Shown here: positions 7,008 to 13,233 of the stretch, piece by piece
Layout of the letters: each line of letters starts with the position of its first letter
Numbering within the stretch: position 1 is the stretch's first letter
Assembly: GCA_014763515.1 (NCBI GenBank)
Contig: JACXVH010000026.1
Location: forward strand, 1 to 13,233
From: Flavobacteriaceae bacterium
GTDB taxonomy: Bacteria > Bacteroidota > Bacteroidia > Flavobacteriales > Flavobacteriaceae
DNA length: 13,233 bases
Reading direction: 5' to 3'
Translations under genes and position numbers: made by a program
Notes under the pieces: generated by a model
The model's input: the letters and a program-made list of their open reading frames with translations, nothing else
What the model was told of the DNA's origin: nothing
The model's database searches: none

Positions 7008-8498
7008 ATGAAAATTAAGTTTCCTACAGCTCAAACAATTTTGCTTATTATTACAGCGATTACTGTTTTGTTAACTTGGATAATACCTTCTGGTAAATAT
7101 GAAACATTAGCATATGTTAGCGATAGTAATCTGTTTGTTTTAAAAGGAAAGGAAACTTCAATTAATTTAAAAGCAACTCAACACACTCTTGATTCTTTGG
7201 CTGTAAAAATTCCTCTTGAAAAATTTACAAAAGGTGAAATTTGGAAACCCATAAACATACCTAATACTTTTTATTATTTAGAGAGCGATCCACAAGGAAT
7301 AGTATCTTTTTTAAAAGCGCCAGTAAAAGGAATTATTCAAGCAGCAGATATTATTTTCTTTGTTTTAGTTTTAGGAGGAGCTATTGGGATAATGAATTTT
7401 TCAGGTGCATTTGATGCAGGAATTTCTAGTTTAGCTAAAATGCTTAAAGGGAAAGAGTTTTTACTCATTATCATCATTACAATTCTAATTGCTTTAGGAG
7501 GAACTACATTTGGTTTGGCAGAAGAAACGATTGCTTTTTATCCTATTTTAATTCCAGTTTTCTTAAGAGCAAGATATGATGCCATGGTAGCATTAGCTTC
7601 AGTTTATATTGGTTCTAGTATTGGAACCATGATTTCAACTGTAAATCCTTTCTCTACAATTATTGCATCTAATGTAGCAGGAATAAATTGGACTACAGGG
7701 TTAACAGCAAGAATTATTTTTCTAATTATTGGAACTCTGGTTTGTATTGCTTATATAATTTGGTACGGAAAAAAAGTACAACAAGATCCATCTAAATCAA
7801 TTATTTATACTCAGAAAGAAGCTATTGAAAAGCATTATTTTGCAAATAAAACTATAAGTGAAACTTTAAATTTACCTCAAAGATTTGCCTTAATTATTTT
7901 CTTGCTATGTTTTGTAGTAATGATTTATGGAGTTTCACAATTAGAATGGTGGTTCGAAGAAATGACAGCTGTTTTTTTAACAGGAGCAATCATCATAGGT
8001 TTAATTTTAAGAATTAAAGAACAACAATTTGTAACCGAATTTATAAAAGGTTCATCAGATTTGTTAGGTGTTGCTCTAATTATTGGAATTGCGCGTGGCG
8101 TTTCGGTAATAATGGAAGAAGGAATGATTATCGATACCGTTTTATTTCATGCAAGTAATGTAACAAGCGGTATGAATAAAGGTTTATTTGCTAATATGAT
8201 GATGCTAATTTATTCTGGATTATCTTTTTTTATTCCATCTTCTTCAGGAATGGCTGTTTTAACCATGCCTATTTTTGCTCCTTTAGCTGATACAGTTGGT
8301 TTGGGTAGAGAAATAATTGTAGATGCTTATCAATTGGGACAAGGATTATTTGCATTTATTAATCCAACCGGACTTATTTTAGCTACATTAGCTATTGTAA
8401 ATGTTACTTACGATAAATGGCTAAAATTTGTAATGCCTTTAGTTGGAATTTTATTGGTCCTGATAATTGGCTACTTAACTATAATGGCGTCTTTTTGA
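7008..8498 (+). CDS. YfcC family membrane carrier (DcuC/AbgT-like superfamily)
   Basis: A 496-residue polytopic inner-membrane protein of the YfcC family, related to anaerobic C4-dicarboxylate carriers. The substrate is not established for most members; a small carboxylate or amino acid is the usual guess. The N-terminus KFPTAQTILLIITAITVLLTW (in part residues 4-24) is one membrane segment followed by the conserved IIPSGKYE and an extracytoplasmic loop to about 108. Further segments follow at roughly 110-131, 150-168, 175-187, 192-222, 234-253 and four to six more to the C-terminus. Family motifs are GTTFGLAEET (165-174), GSSIGTMISTVNPFST (202-217), a serine-rich FIPSSSGMAVLTMP, and INPTGLILATLAI near the end; the paired glycine/proline-rich halves suggest the inverted repeat of this transporter class. 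Length is normal. It converges with the minus-strand TerB-like gene 184 bp downstream. Confidence 0.88.
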   Translation: MKIKFPTAQTILLIITAITVLLTWIIPSGKYETLAYVSDSNLFVLKGKETSINLKATQHTLDSLAVKIPLEKFTKGEIWKPINIPNTFYYLESDPQGIVSFLKAPVKGIIQAADIIFFVLVLGGAIGIMNFSGAFDAGISSLAKMLKGKEFLLIIIITILIALGGTTFGLAEETIAFYPILIPVFLRARYDAMVALASVYIGSSIGTMISTVNPFSTIIASNVAGINWTTGLTARIIFLIIGTLVCIAYIIWYGKKVQQDPSKSIIYTQKEAIEKHYFANKTISETLNLPQRFALIIFLLCFVVMIYGVSQLEWWFEEMTAVFLTGAIIIGLILRIKEQQFVTEFIKGSSDLLGVALIIGIARGVSVIMEEGMIIDTVLFHASNVTSGMNKGLFANMMMLIYSGLSFFIPSSSGMAVLTMPIFAPLADTVGLGREIIVDAYQLGQGLFAFINPTGLILATLAIVNVTYDKWLKFVMPLVGILLVLIIGYLTIMASF

Positions 8499-8682
8499 TG
8501 TTAATGCGTTGATTTGTTTAGTCGTTAAGTCGTTATACGCTGATTTGTCATTAGCTAAGATATGCTCGGTAAACCTAGAGTCCTAGTGAAGCTTGGTAAA
8601 CTATTTAATACAAAGCTATACTAAGAAAGCACTAACATTCACAAAGAATCATCAAATAGACTAATAAACAAACAACAAAAAC
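8499..8682. other. Convergent intergenic region with short direct repeats
   Basis: A 184-bp gap between two converging genes. I find no open frame that looks coding and no clear intrinsic terminator on either strand. It contains paired short direct repeats: TGATTTGT at 8510-8517 and 8541-8548, GTCGTTA at 8521-8527 and 8529-8535, and GGTAAAC at 8568-8574 and 8595-8601. These may be the remains of dispersed repeat sequences. Confidence 0.5.
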
Positions 8683-9084
8683 CTAATTATGCTGTTCATT
8701 AAAAACAGTCAATAAAGTTTGAGGATCAATTATTCCAGAATCAGAGTTTTTCATAAGATGTAAAACTCTTTTCATAGCATAAGGATTTAATCCCATGTTT
8801 ATTCCAATTTCGTTGATTTTCATTTGCTCGCGTTCATGTAAAACGCCATCACAATGCATTAAAAGAGCTAAGCGATAAAACTGTAAAACACGATTAAATT
8901 CATCTTTAATAATTACTTTTTCATGTTTCTTGTCGAAAAGTTTATGAAGAGTTTCGTTGTCAATTTCTAGTTCTTGAGCAACCATTTGAATAAAATCGTA
9001 TTCTCGATCATGAAGTTCTCCATCAACCAATGCAAAACCAATCATTTCTTGCAATAAACTGATACGTTCTTGATAATCTTCCAT
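8683..9084 (-). CDS. TerB-like (tellurite-resistance TerB family fold) protein
   Basis: A 133-residue soluble, all-helical protein with the TerB-like acidic signature present twice: ALVDGELHDREYDFI at 18-32 and MHCDGVLHEREQMKI at 76-90. Each half has Asp-Gly followed by Glu residues (Asp21/Glu23/Glu28 and Asp79/Glu84), which in TerB bind divalent metal. I chose the ATG at 9082-9084 because it gives MEDYQERISLLQEMIGFAL, a normal family start; an ATG 33 bp further upstream would add 11 residues (MYFYYNKLFKN) that look like leader sequence. A TACTTTTA box on the minus strand (9107-9114), one mismatch from TAnnTTTG, could be its promoter. No other ter genes are present, so tellurite resistance should not be inferred; a housekeeping or stress-sensing role is equally likely. 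Confidence 0.8.
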   Translation of the reverse strand: MEDYQERISLLQEMIGFALVDGELHDREYDFIQMVAQELEIDNETLHKLFDKKHEKVIIKDEFNRVLQFYRLALLMHCDGVLHEREQMKINEIGINMGLNPYAMKRVLHLMKNSDSGIIDPQTLLTVFNEQHN

Positions 9085-9106
9085 GTTTTTAAATAGTTTG
9101 TTATAG

Positions 9107-9114
9107 TAAAAGTA
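9107..9114 (-). promoter_or_regulatory. Possible -7 box for the TerB-like gene
   Basis: On the minus strand this reads TACTTTTA, one mismatch (final A for G) from the Bacteroidota TAnnTTTG consensus, 22 bp before the preferred ATG at 9084. Tentative; no -33 element is evident. Confidence 0.3.
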
Positions 9115-9136
9115 CACATTCTTCGGTTTAAATGAA

Positions 9137-9144
9137 TATCTTTG
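9137..9144 (+). promoter_or_regulatory. -7 box (TAnnTTTG) for the DUF1456 gene
   Basis: TATCTTTG is an exact match to the Bacteroidota -7 consensus. Transcription would begin around 9150, giving a leader of about 110 nt that includes the inverted-end repeat at 9171-9240 before the ATG at 9261. No TTTG at the usual -33 spacing is visible. Confidence 0.5.
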
Positions 9145-9170
9145 AAAAATTATTTTAATAAATTATTTTC

Positions 9171-9240
9171 TGTCATGCTGAGCTTGCCGAAGCATCTTAA
9201 AAAAGATACTTGAATAGACTATGTTTCTTTCATAATGACA
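9171..9240. repeat. 70-bp dispersed-repeat-like element with inverted ends (MITE- or REP-like)
   Basis: The segment begins TGTCATGCTGAGCTTGCCGA and ends TTTCATAATGACA; TGTCAT at 9171-9176 and ATGACA at 9235-9240 are exact inverted repeats. Inside are two small hairpins: GCTT/AAGC around a GCCG loop (9182-9193) and ATCTT/AAGAT around AAAA (9194-9207). Sequences starting TGTCATGCTGAGCTTG, with a matching complementary end, recur between genes in many Bacteroidota genomes, to my knowledge. It carries no gene. It lies wholly within the predicted 5' leader of the DUF1456 gene. Only one copy is in this window, so its status as a repeat rests on recollection plus the symmetry. Confidence 0.6.
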
Positions 9241-9260
9241 AAATATCAATAAAAAACAAA

Positions 9261-9650
9261 ATGACAAATAACGATATATTCAAAAAACTTAGAGTTGCTT
9301 TACAGTTACGTGATGACCAAATTGTTGAAATTTTACAATTAGTAGATTTCAGAATGTCGAAAGGTGAATTAGGTAATTTTTTCAGAGATGAAAAACATCC
9401 AAAATATATGGAATGTGGCGACCAAGTACTGAGAAATTTTTTAAACGGTTTGGTTGTTTATTTAAGAGGAACCAAAGAAAGTCCGAAAGTGCCAATGGAA
9501 GTCTTGGCTACTCACAAAAAACAAGAAATTAAGACAGATAAACCAAAGGTTACCGAAAAACCTAAACCAAAGAAAAAAGTTTTTGTGGAAAAGAAAAAAC
9601 CAGTAATTCAGGCGGTTAAGTTTAAAAACGGAAAAAAGAAAAACGACTAA
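9261..9650 (+). CDS. DUF1456 family protein (YehS-type), single domain with basic tail
   Basis: A 129-residue protein of unknown function in the DUF1456 family. The domain spans about residues 1-70, from TNNDIFKKLRVALQLRDDQI to CGDQVLRNFLNGLVVYLRG, including the conserved ECGDQVLRNFLNGL stretch. E. coli YehS has two copies of this domain in about 156 residues; here there is one, followed by a Lys/Pro-rich tail (about 90-129) with repeated KPK and KKK stretches, probably disordered and possibly nucleic-acid binding. I chose the ATG at 9261 because it gives the family start MTNNDIFKKL; an upstream TTG at 9210 would add 17 residues encoded by the repeat element and A-rich leader, which is not credible. 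Spacing of 57 bp to the next plus-strand gene allows co-transcription. Confidence 0.8.
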   Translation: MTNNDIFKKLRVALQLRDDQIVEILQLVDFRMSKGELGNFFRDEKHPKYMECGDQVLRNFLNGLVVYLRGTKESPKVPMEVLATHKKQEIKTDKPKVTEKPKPKKKVFVEKKKPVIQAVKFKNGKKKND

Positions 9651-9707
9651 TAATATTGTGAAGTTCATAAATTCTCAGTAAATTAGTACAACTTAAAATT
9701 AAAAAAA

Positions 9708-9917
9708 ATGAAAAAAAATATTGGAAAAACAGATAAAATGATTCGCATTATTTTGGCTATCATCTTAGTTTCATTAGATTTTTTTAGAGTTGTCGATAGT
9801 CCATATGCTTGGATATTAACTTTGTTAGGAATAGTTTTAGCAGGTTCAACTTTAATTAGTTTTTGTCCACTTTATACTATTTTTGGTATCAATACAAATA
9901 AATCAGAAAAACAATAA
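9708..9917 (+). CDS. DUF2892 (YgaP-type) small inner-membrane protein
   Basis: A 69-residue membrane protein with two hydrophobic segments, about 11-25 and 33-51, framed by an N-terminal MKKNIGKTDKMIRII and a C-terminal LISFCPLYTIFGINT. Both ends match the DUF2892 family, whose members are short double-pass inner-membrane proteins; in E. coli YgaP this domain is fused to a rhodanese domain. The conserved Cys in FCPLY (Cys53) is present, but no rhodanese gene is next door, so a sulfur-related role is not supported here. It is followed directly by an intrinsic terminator whose left arm overlaps the stop codon, so it is the last gene of its unit. Confidence 0.85.
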   Translation: MKKNIGKTDKMIRIILAIILVSLDFFRVVDSPYAWILTLLGIVLAGSTLISFCPLYTIFGINTNKSEKQ

Positions 9918-9939
9918 AAATCCCGAAAGGGATTTTTTT
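9916..9939 (+). terminator. Intrinsic terminator after the DUF2892 gene
   Basis: A 9-bp perfect stem, AAAAATCCC (9916-9924) and GGGATTTTT (9929-9937), closes a GAAA tetraloop (9925-9928) and runs into seven T (9933-9939). The left arm begins at the second base of the TAA stop codon (9915-9917). This is the clearest terminator in the window; the A-tract on the left side means it may also act weakly on the other strand. Confidence 0.9.
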
Positions 9940-9976
9940 GTGCCTCAGTATTTTTCAATTTTATAAATCTTATTTG

Positions 9977-9984
9977 TACTTTTG
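9977..9984 (+). promoter_or_regulatory. -7 box (TAnnTTTG) for the BatA-like operon
   Basis: TACTTTTG is an exact match to the Bacteroidota -7 consensus TAnnTTTG, 25 bp before the ATG at 10010 and just after the terminator at 9916-9939, so it marks a new transcription unit. No TTTG is seen at the expected -33 distance. Confidence 0.6.
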
Positions 9985-10009
9985 AAAGCTGAATAGCAAC
10001 ATAATGTAA

Positions 10010-11935
10010 ATGCACTTTAAACATCCGGAAATTCTCTATTTTTTATTTCTTTTGGTTATACCAATTTTGGTGCATTTGTTTCAATTAAGACGTTTTAAGA
10101 AAACCTATTTTACAAACGTTAAATTACTTAAAGAACTTCAACAACAAACTCATAAGACAAGCACCATTAAAAAATGGCTGTTATTAGCTACTCGTTTATT
10201 GTTGCTTACTTTTTTAATTTTAGCTTTTGCGCAACCATTTTTTGAAGCCAAAGAAAGTCAGCAAAAACAAAACGAATTGGTTATTCTCTTAGATAATTCC
10301 TTTTCGATGCAAGCAAAAGGAGAAAATGGTGAGTTATTTAAGAAAGCTGTTCAAGATATTTTAGAAAGTATCGATGAGAATCAAATATTTTCAATAGTTA
10401 CGCCTTCAGTTGCTTTTTGGGATGTTGATAAACACGCTATACAATCAGATTTACAAAAATTATCGTACACTTACTTACCTTTTGAAATTGATAATTTAGT
10501 AAACCAAGTACAATTATCGAAACCAAATATTCCAGTAGATTATATTGTAGTAACTGATGGAGTAGAGGTGAAACCTTCAAGGTTATTGAATAATACAAAA
10601 AGCAGTGTTTATTTCTGGTTACCAAAATCGGAAAAACAATACAATTGCAATGTTGAAAGTATGTCGATTGTGAATGTTAGCGATAATTTATATGATATTA
10701 AAATCGATTTAAAAGCTTTTGGAACGTTACAAGATAAAGTACAGCTTTCCATTTTTGAAGACGAACAAGTAATAGCTAAAACTCAAGTAGATTTTGAGGA
10801 TAATAAAGCAGAAGTTATAGTTTCTATTCCTAAAAAAGATATGCAAGGAACTGTAGTTATTGATGATAAAAGTTTAATTTTTGATAATACGTATTACTTT
10901 ACTTTAGCAAAACCCGAAAAAAGTAATGTTCTTGTAGTTTCAAATGAAGCAAATACAAGTTTTTTAAGTAAAATTTATACTGATAAAGAATTCAATTTAG
11001 AAGTCTCAACTTTAAAAGAATTAGATTTTAGTAAAATTGAAAATCAAGATTGTATTGTTTTAAATGAATTAAAAAATCTTCCTCAGTCATTACTAAATAC
11101 GTTGCAAGTTTTTTATCAAAATAGAGGAAATATTGTTGTTGTTCCTAATATAGAAAGTAATATTGACGATTATAATAATATGTTCCAAAAGTTTGGAAAC
11201 GGAAAAATTGTAAGTTCTTTTAATACCGAAAAAGAAATTACCAAAATCAATTTTAAGCATCCCTTGTATGAAAATGTTTTTGAAAAAACAGTTTCAAATT
11301 TTCAATATCCAAAAGTTAATTCAGGATTTCAGTTAAGTGGAAACTTTTTTAATATATTAACTTTTTCTGACGGACAGTCGTTTTTAGCATCACTTTCAAA
11401 TAAAGTGGGTACTTTATATTTATTCTCCAGTGCTCTAAATAAAGCGAATAGTAATTTTCAAAATTCGCCATTAATTGTGCCAACGTTCTATAAAATGGCT
11501 TTTTCAAAATCGCATACAACCTCATCAACTTTTGAGATAGGACAAAATAGTAATTTAATTTTAAATACAAGTTTGGCTAAAGATGAAGTGGTAACTGTTA
11601 AAAATAAAAATTATAGTTTTATTCCTATTCAGCAAATTATCACGAATAAAGTTAAATTAACTTTTCAAGATTATCCTGAAGTTGCGGGAAATTATAATAT
11701 TATTCAACAAGATAAGGAAATCTCCAAAATAAGTTTTAATTATCCTAAAAATGAAAGTAATTGTGTTCAAAATAATACTCTAAATTTTGATAACTTTACA
11801 CCTATAAAATCAGTTTCAGAAGCACTAGATGAAATGTATTCAAAACGTTTAGATACAGTGCTTTGGAAATGGTTTTTAGCAACAACACTACTATTTTTAA
11901 TTATTGAACTACTAATCCAAAAATTCGTAAAATGA
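10010..11935 (+). CDS. BatA-type membrane protein with VWA domain
   Basis: A 641-residue inner-membrane protein of the BatA N-terminal family. It begins with the characteristic double membrane-spanning unit (about 8-24 and 56-76), with LVHLFQLRRFKKTYFTNVKLLKEL between the two (in part 20-39). A von Willebrand A-like domain follows: LLDNSFSM at 93-100 contains the MIDAS-type DxSxS (Asp95, Ser97, Ser99), and TDG occurs in YIVVTDGVEV near 179-188. A large region rich in beta-strand patterns leads to a final hydrophobic helix (about 620-637). Bat proteins were linked to aerotolerance in Bacteroides fragilis, but the molecular function is unclear, and the other bat genes (batB-E, MoxR ATPase) are not adjacent. 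The stop codon overlaps the next start as ATGA, indicating translational coupling. The start is supported by MHFKHPEILYFLFLLVIPIL. Confidence 0.88.
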   Translation: MHFKHPEILYFLFLLVIPILVHLFQLRRFKKTYFTNVKLLKELQQQTHKTSTIKKWLLLATRLLLLTFLILAFAQPFFEAKESQQKQNELVILLDNSFSMQAKGENGELFKKAVQDILESIDENQIFSIVTPSVAFWDVDKHAIQSDLQKLSYTYLPFEIDNLVNQVQLSKPNIPVDYIVVTDGVEVKPSRLLNNTKSSVYFWLPKSEKQYNCNVESMSIVNVSDNLYDIKIDLKAFGTLQDKVQLSIFEDEQVIAKTQVDFEDNKAEVIVSIPKKDMQGTVVIDDKSLIFDNTYYFTLAKPEKSNVLVVSNEANTSFLSKIYTDKEFNLEVSTLKELDFSKIENQDCIVLNELKNLPQSLLNTLQVFYQNRGNIVVVPNIESNIDDYNNMFQKFGNGKIVSSFNTEKEITKINFKHPLYENVFEKTVSNFQYPKVNSGFQLSGNFFNILTFSDGQSFLASLSNKVGTLYLFSSALNKANSNFQNSPLIVPTFYKMAFSKSHTTSSTFEIGQNSNLILNTSLAKDEVVTVKNKNYSFIPIQQIITNKVKLTFQDYPEVAGNYNIIQQDKEISKISFNYPKNESNCVQNNTLNFDNFTPIKSVSEALDEMYSKRLDTVLWKWFLATTLLFLIIELLIQKFVK

Positions 11936-13191
11936 CAACAGTCGTACTTAAACAAGCAACTATACTAGATAAATCAAGTTCTTTTCATAATCAAAAAGTA
12001 GATATTAAAATAGAAAACGGCACAATCGTAGCTATAAGTTCTAAAATAGAAACTAAAGACACAGACGAGGTTGTTGAAATAAACGGACTTCATGTTTCTC
12101 AAGGTTGGATGGATAGTTCAGTTAGTTTTGGTGAACCAGGTTATGAAGACAGAGAAACTATCGTAAACGGATTAAATGTCGCTGCAAAAAGCGGATTTAC
12201 AGCTGTCGCACTTCAACCAAATACTTTGCCTGTTATAGACAATCAAGCGTTGGTGAAGTTTGTCTTAGATAAAGCATCAAATAATGCTGTAAATTTACAT
12301 CCAATTGGAGCATTAACAAAAGAAAGTGAAGGTTTAGATTTAGCAGAACTTTTTGATATGAAAAACGCTGGTGCAATTGCTTTTGGCGATTATCAGAAAT
12401 CGATGAGTAATGCCAACTTATTTAAAATAGCGCTTCAGTATGTACAAGATTTTGATGGATTAGTAATAGGTTTTTCTCAAGATGCAAATATTAAAGGAAA
12501 AGGAATTGTTAACGAAGGAATTGTTTCTACCAAGTTAGGTTTAAAAGGAATTCCTACACTTGCGGAAGAATTACAAATTGCTAGAAATTTATTTCTATTA
12601 GAATACACTGGTGGAAAACTACACATACCAACTATTTCTACCCAAAAATCAATTGATTTAATAAAAGAAGCAAAAGCAAAAGGATTGCAAGTTACTTGTA
12701 GTGTTGCTATACATAATCTTGTTTTAAATGATGAAGTTTTAACTGGTTTCGATTCACGTTACAAAGTTTTACCTCCATTACGCGATGAAGCTACTCGTTT
12801 AGCTTTAATTGAAGCTGTTAAAAACGGAGTAATCGATTGTATCACTTCCGATCATAATCCAATAGATATTGAGCATAAAAAGTTAGAGTTCGATTTAGCT
12901 AAAGACGGAACTATTGGTTTAGAAAGTGCTTTCGGTGCATTGCAAACTATTTTACCAACCGAAGTTATTGTAGATAAATTAACTTTTGCTAAATCAATTT
13001 TTAAGGTTAATAATTCAAGTATTGAAATAGGAAATAAAGCCGATTTAAGTTTATTTACTACAAAAGGAAATTGGAATTTCACCAAAGAAAATATTTTAAG
13101 TAAGTCTAAAAACTCAGCCTTCTTAGGTCAAAACATGCAAGGAAAAGCAATAGGAATACTAAATAATGGACAATTGATAATTGATAATTGA
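11932..13191 (+). CDS. Dihydroorotase-family protein, predicted catalytically inactive
   Basis: A 419-residue amidohydrolase-fold protein homologous to type I dihydroorotase (PyrC) along its full length, cytoplasmic. Conserved family segments include GEPGYEDRETI (67-77), PNTLPVIDN (96-104), NEGIVSTKLGLKGIP, LPPLRDE and SDHNP (306-310). However, the expected metal ligands are largely gone: the DxHxHLREPG site reads DSSVSFGEPG (61-70) with Ser63, Ser65 and Gly67; the QHCED histidine is Phe181; the HIAHVST histidine is Thr234. Only Asp153 and Asp307 remain. Automated annotation would say dihydroorotase, but hydrolysis of dihydroorotate seems unlikely. Inactive homologues that serve as structural partners of aspartate transcarbamoylase are known in Pseudomonas (PyrC'/PyrX), so a similar role is possible. 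It is coupled to the BatA-like gene by a 4-bp ATGA overlap. Confidence 0.85.
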   Translation: MTTVVLKQATILDKSSSFHNQKVDIKIENGTIVAISSKIETKDTDEVVEINGLHVSQGWMDSSVSFGEPGYEDRETIVNGLNVAAKSGFTAVALQPNTLPVIDNQALVKFVLDKASNNAVNLHPIGALTKESEGLDLAELFDMKNAGAIAFGDYQKSMSNANLFKIALQYVQDFDGLVIGFSQDANIKGKGIVNEGIVSTKLGLKGIPTLAEELQIARNLFLLEYTGGKLHIPTISTQKSIDLIKEAKAKGLQVTCSVAIHNLVLNDEVLTGFDSRYKVLPPLRDEATRLALIEAVKNGVIDCITSDHNPIDIEHKKLEFDLAKDGTIGLESAFGALQTILPTEVIVDKLTFAKSIFKVNNSSIEIGNKADLSLFTTKGNWNFTKENILSKSKNSAFLGQNMQGKAIGILNNGQLIIDN

Positions 13192-13192
13192 T
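13172..13192 (+). repeat. Three tandem copies of AATTGAT across a stop codon
   Basis: AATTGAT occurs exactly three times in a row (13172-13178, 13179-13185, 13186-13192). The array encodes the last residues of the dihydroorotase-like protein (LIIDN) and contains its TGA stop at 13189-13191. A 7-bp unit is not a multiple of three, so copy-number change would alter the reading frame at the extreme C-terminus. Confidence 0.8.
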
Positions 13193-13201
13193 AATAAAAC
13201 T

Positions 13202-13233
13202 ATGGAAGATATTAATAAAGGAAAAACGACAGC
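13202..13233 (+). CDS. Start of a further gene, cut by the window edge
   Basis: An ATG at 13202, 10 bp after the preceding stop codon, opens a frame MEDINKGKTT that runs off the window. The close spacing and same strand suggest it belongs to the BatA-like/dihydroorotase-like operon. The ten residues are too few for identification; they are reminiscent of the start of small DUF4870-like membrane proteins in flavobacteria, but that is a guess. Confidence 0.5.
   Translation, partial: MEDINKGKTT

Noticed and set aside
8683..9084. Tellurite-resistance determinant
   Set aside because: The protein has the TerB-like fold signature, but no terA, terC, terD or terZ genes are nearby, so the resistance label is not supported.
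9462..9668. Minus-strand open frame of 68 codons, Phe/Leu-rich
   Set aside because: It is antisense to the Lys-rich tail of the DUF1456 gene; the Phe-rich composition is the reverse reading of AAA/AAG codons.
10437..11955. Three minus-strand open frames (10437-10625, 11349-11570, 11767-11955)
   Set aside because: All lie opposite the intact BatA-like gene, have no recognisable family and no upstream TAnnTTTG box; they are chance frames in AT-rich DNA.
12852..13085. Minus-strand open frame of 77 codons
   Set aside because: Antisense to the dihydroorotase-like gene, which is full length and clearly homologous to its family.
1..13233. CRISPR array, tRNA or rRNA gene, prophage, transposase or defence island
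   Set aside because: I found no regularly spaced repeats, no tRNA cloverleaf, and no protein of these classes among the genes; the window reads as ordinary chromosome with a polysaccharide locus.

Overview
This looks like a chromosomal window from a member of the Bacteroidota, most likely a Flavobacterium-like genus of the Flavobacteriaceae. The evidence is the very AT-rich sequence, the lack of Shine-Dalgarno sequences before start codons, several -7 boxes of the TAnnTTTG type used by Bacteroidota sigma factors, and family-level resemblance of most proteins to flavobacterial ones. No genus can be fixed from sequence alone.

Layout. (1) 2-4843 is the end of a surface-polysaccharide locus: a GT4 glycosyltransferase cut by the left edge, an O-antigen ligase/polymerase-type membrane protein, a second GT4 glycosyltransferase (the three overlap by 11 and 26 bp), then a polyisoprenyl-phosphate sugar-1-phosphate transferase that would start the glycan on its lipid carrier. 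(2) 4888-8498 holds separate plus-strand genes: a DEAD-box-type RNA helicase with a DEFD motif II, a cysteine-laddered pentapeptide-repeat protein and a YfcC-family membrane carrier. (3) 8683-9917 has a TerB-like protein on the minus strand, divergent from a one-domain DUF1456 (YehS-type) protein and a small DUF2892 membrane protein that ends in a clear intrinsic terminator. A 70-bp repeat with inverted ends lies in the leader of the DUF1456 gene. (4) 9977-13233 is a new operon: a BatA-type VWA membrane protein, a dihydroorotase-family protein coupled to it by an ATGA overlap, and the first codons of a third gene.

The most notable observation is that the dihydroorotase homologue has lost all four histidines expected to bind metal (Ser63, Ser65, Phe181 and Thr234 stand in their places), while the two aspartates and the rest of the fold remain. 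It is probably a pseudo-enzyme despite the label it would receive from homology. The window contains no tRNA, rRNA, CRISPR array, phage or transposase gene, and I see no multi-gene defence or other clearly undescribed system. There is no gap over 300 bases without a gene; the largest are 8499-8682 and the divergent leader region 9085-9260.
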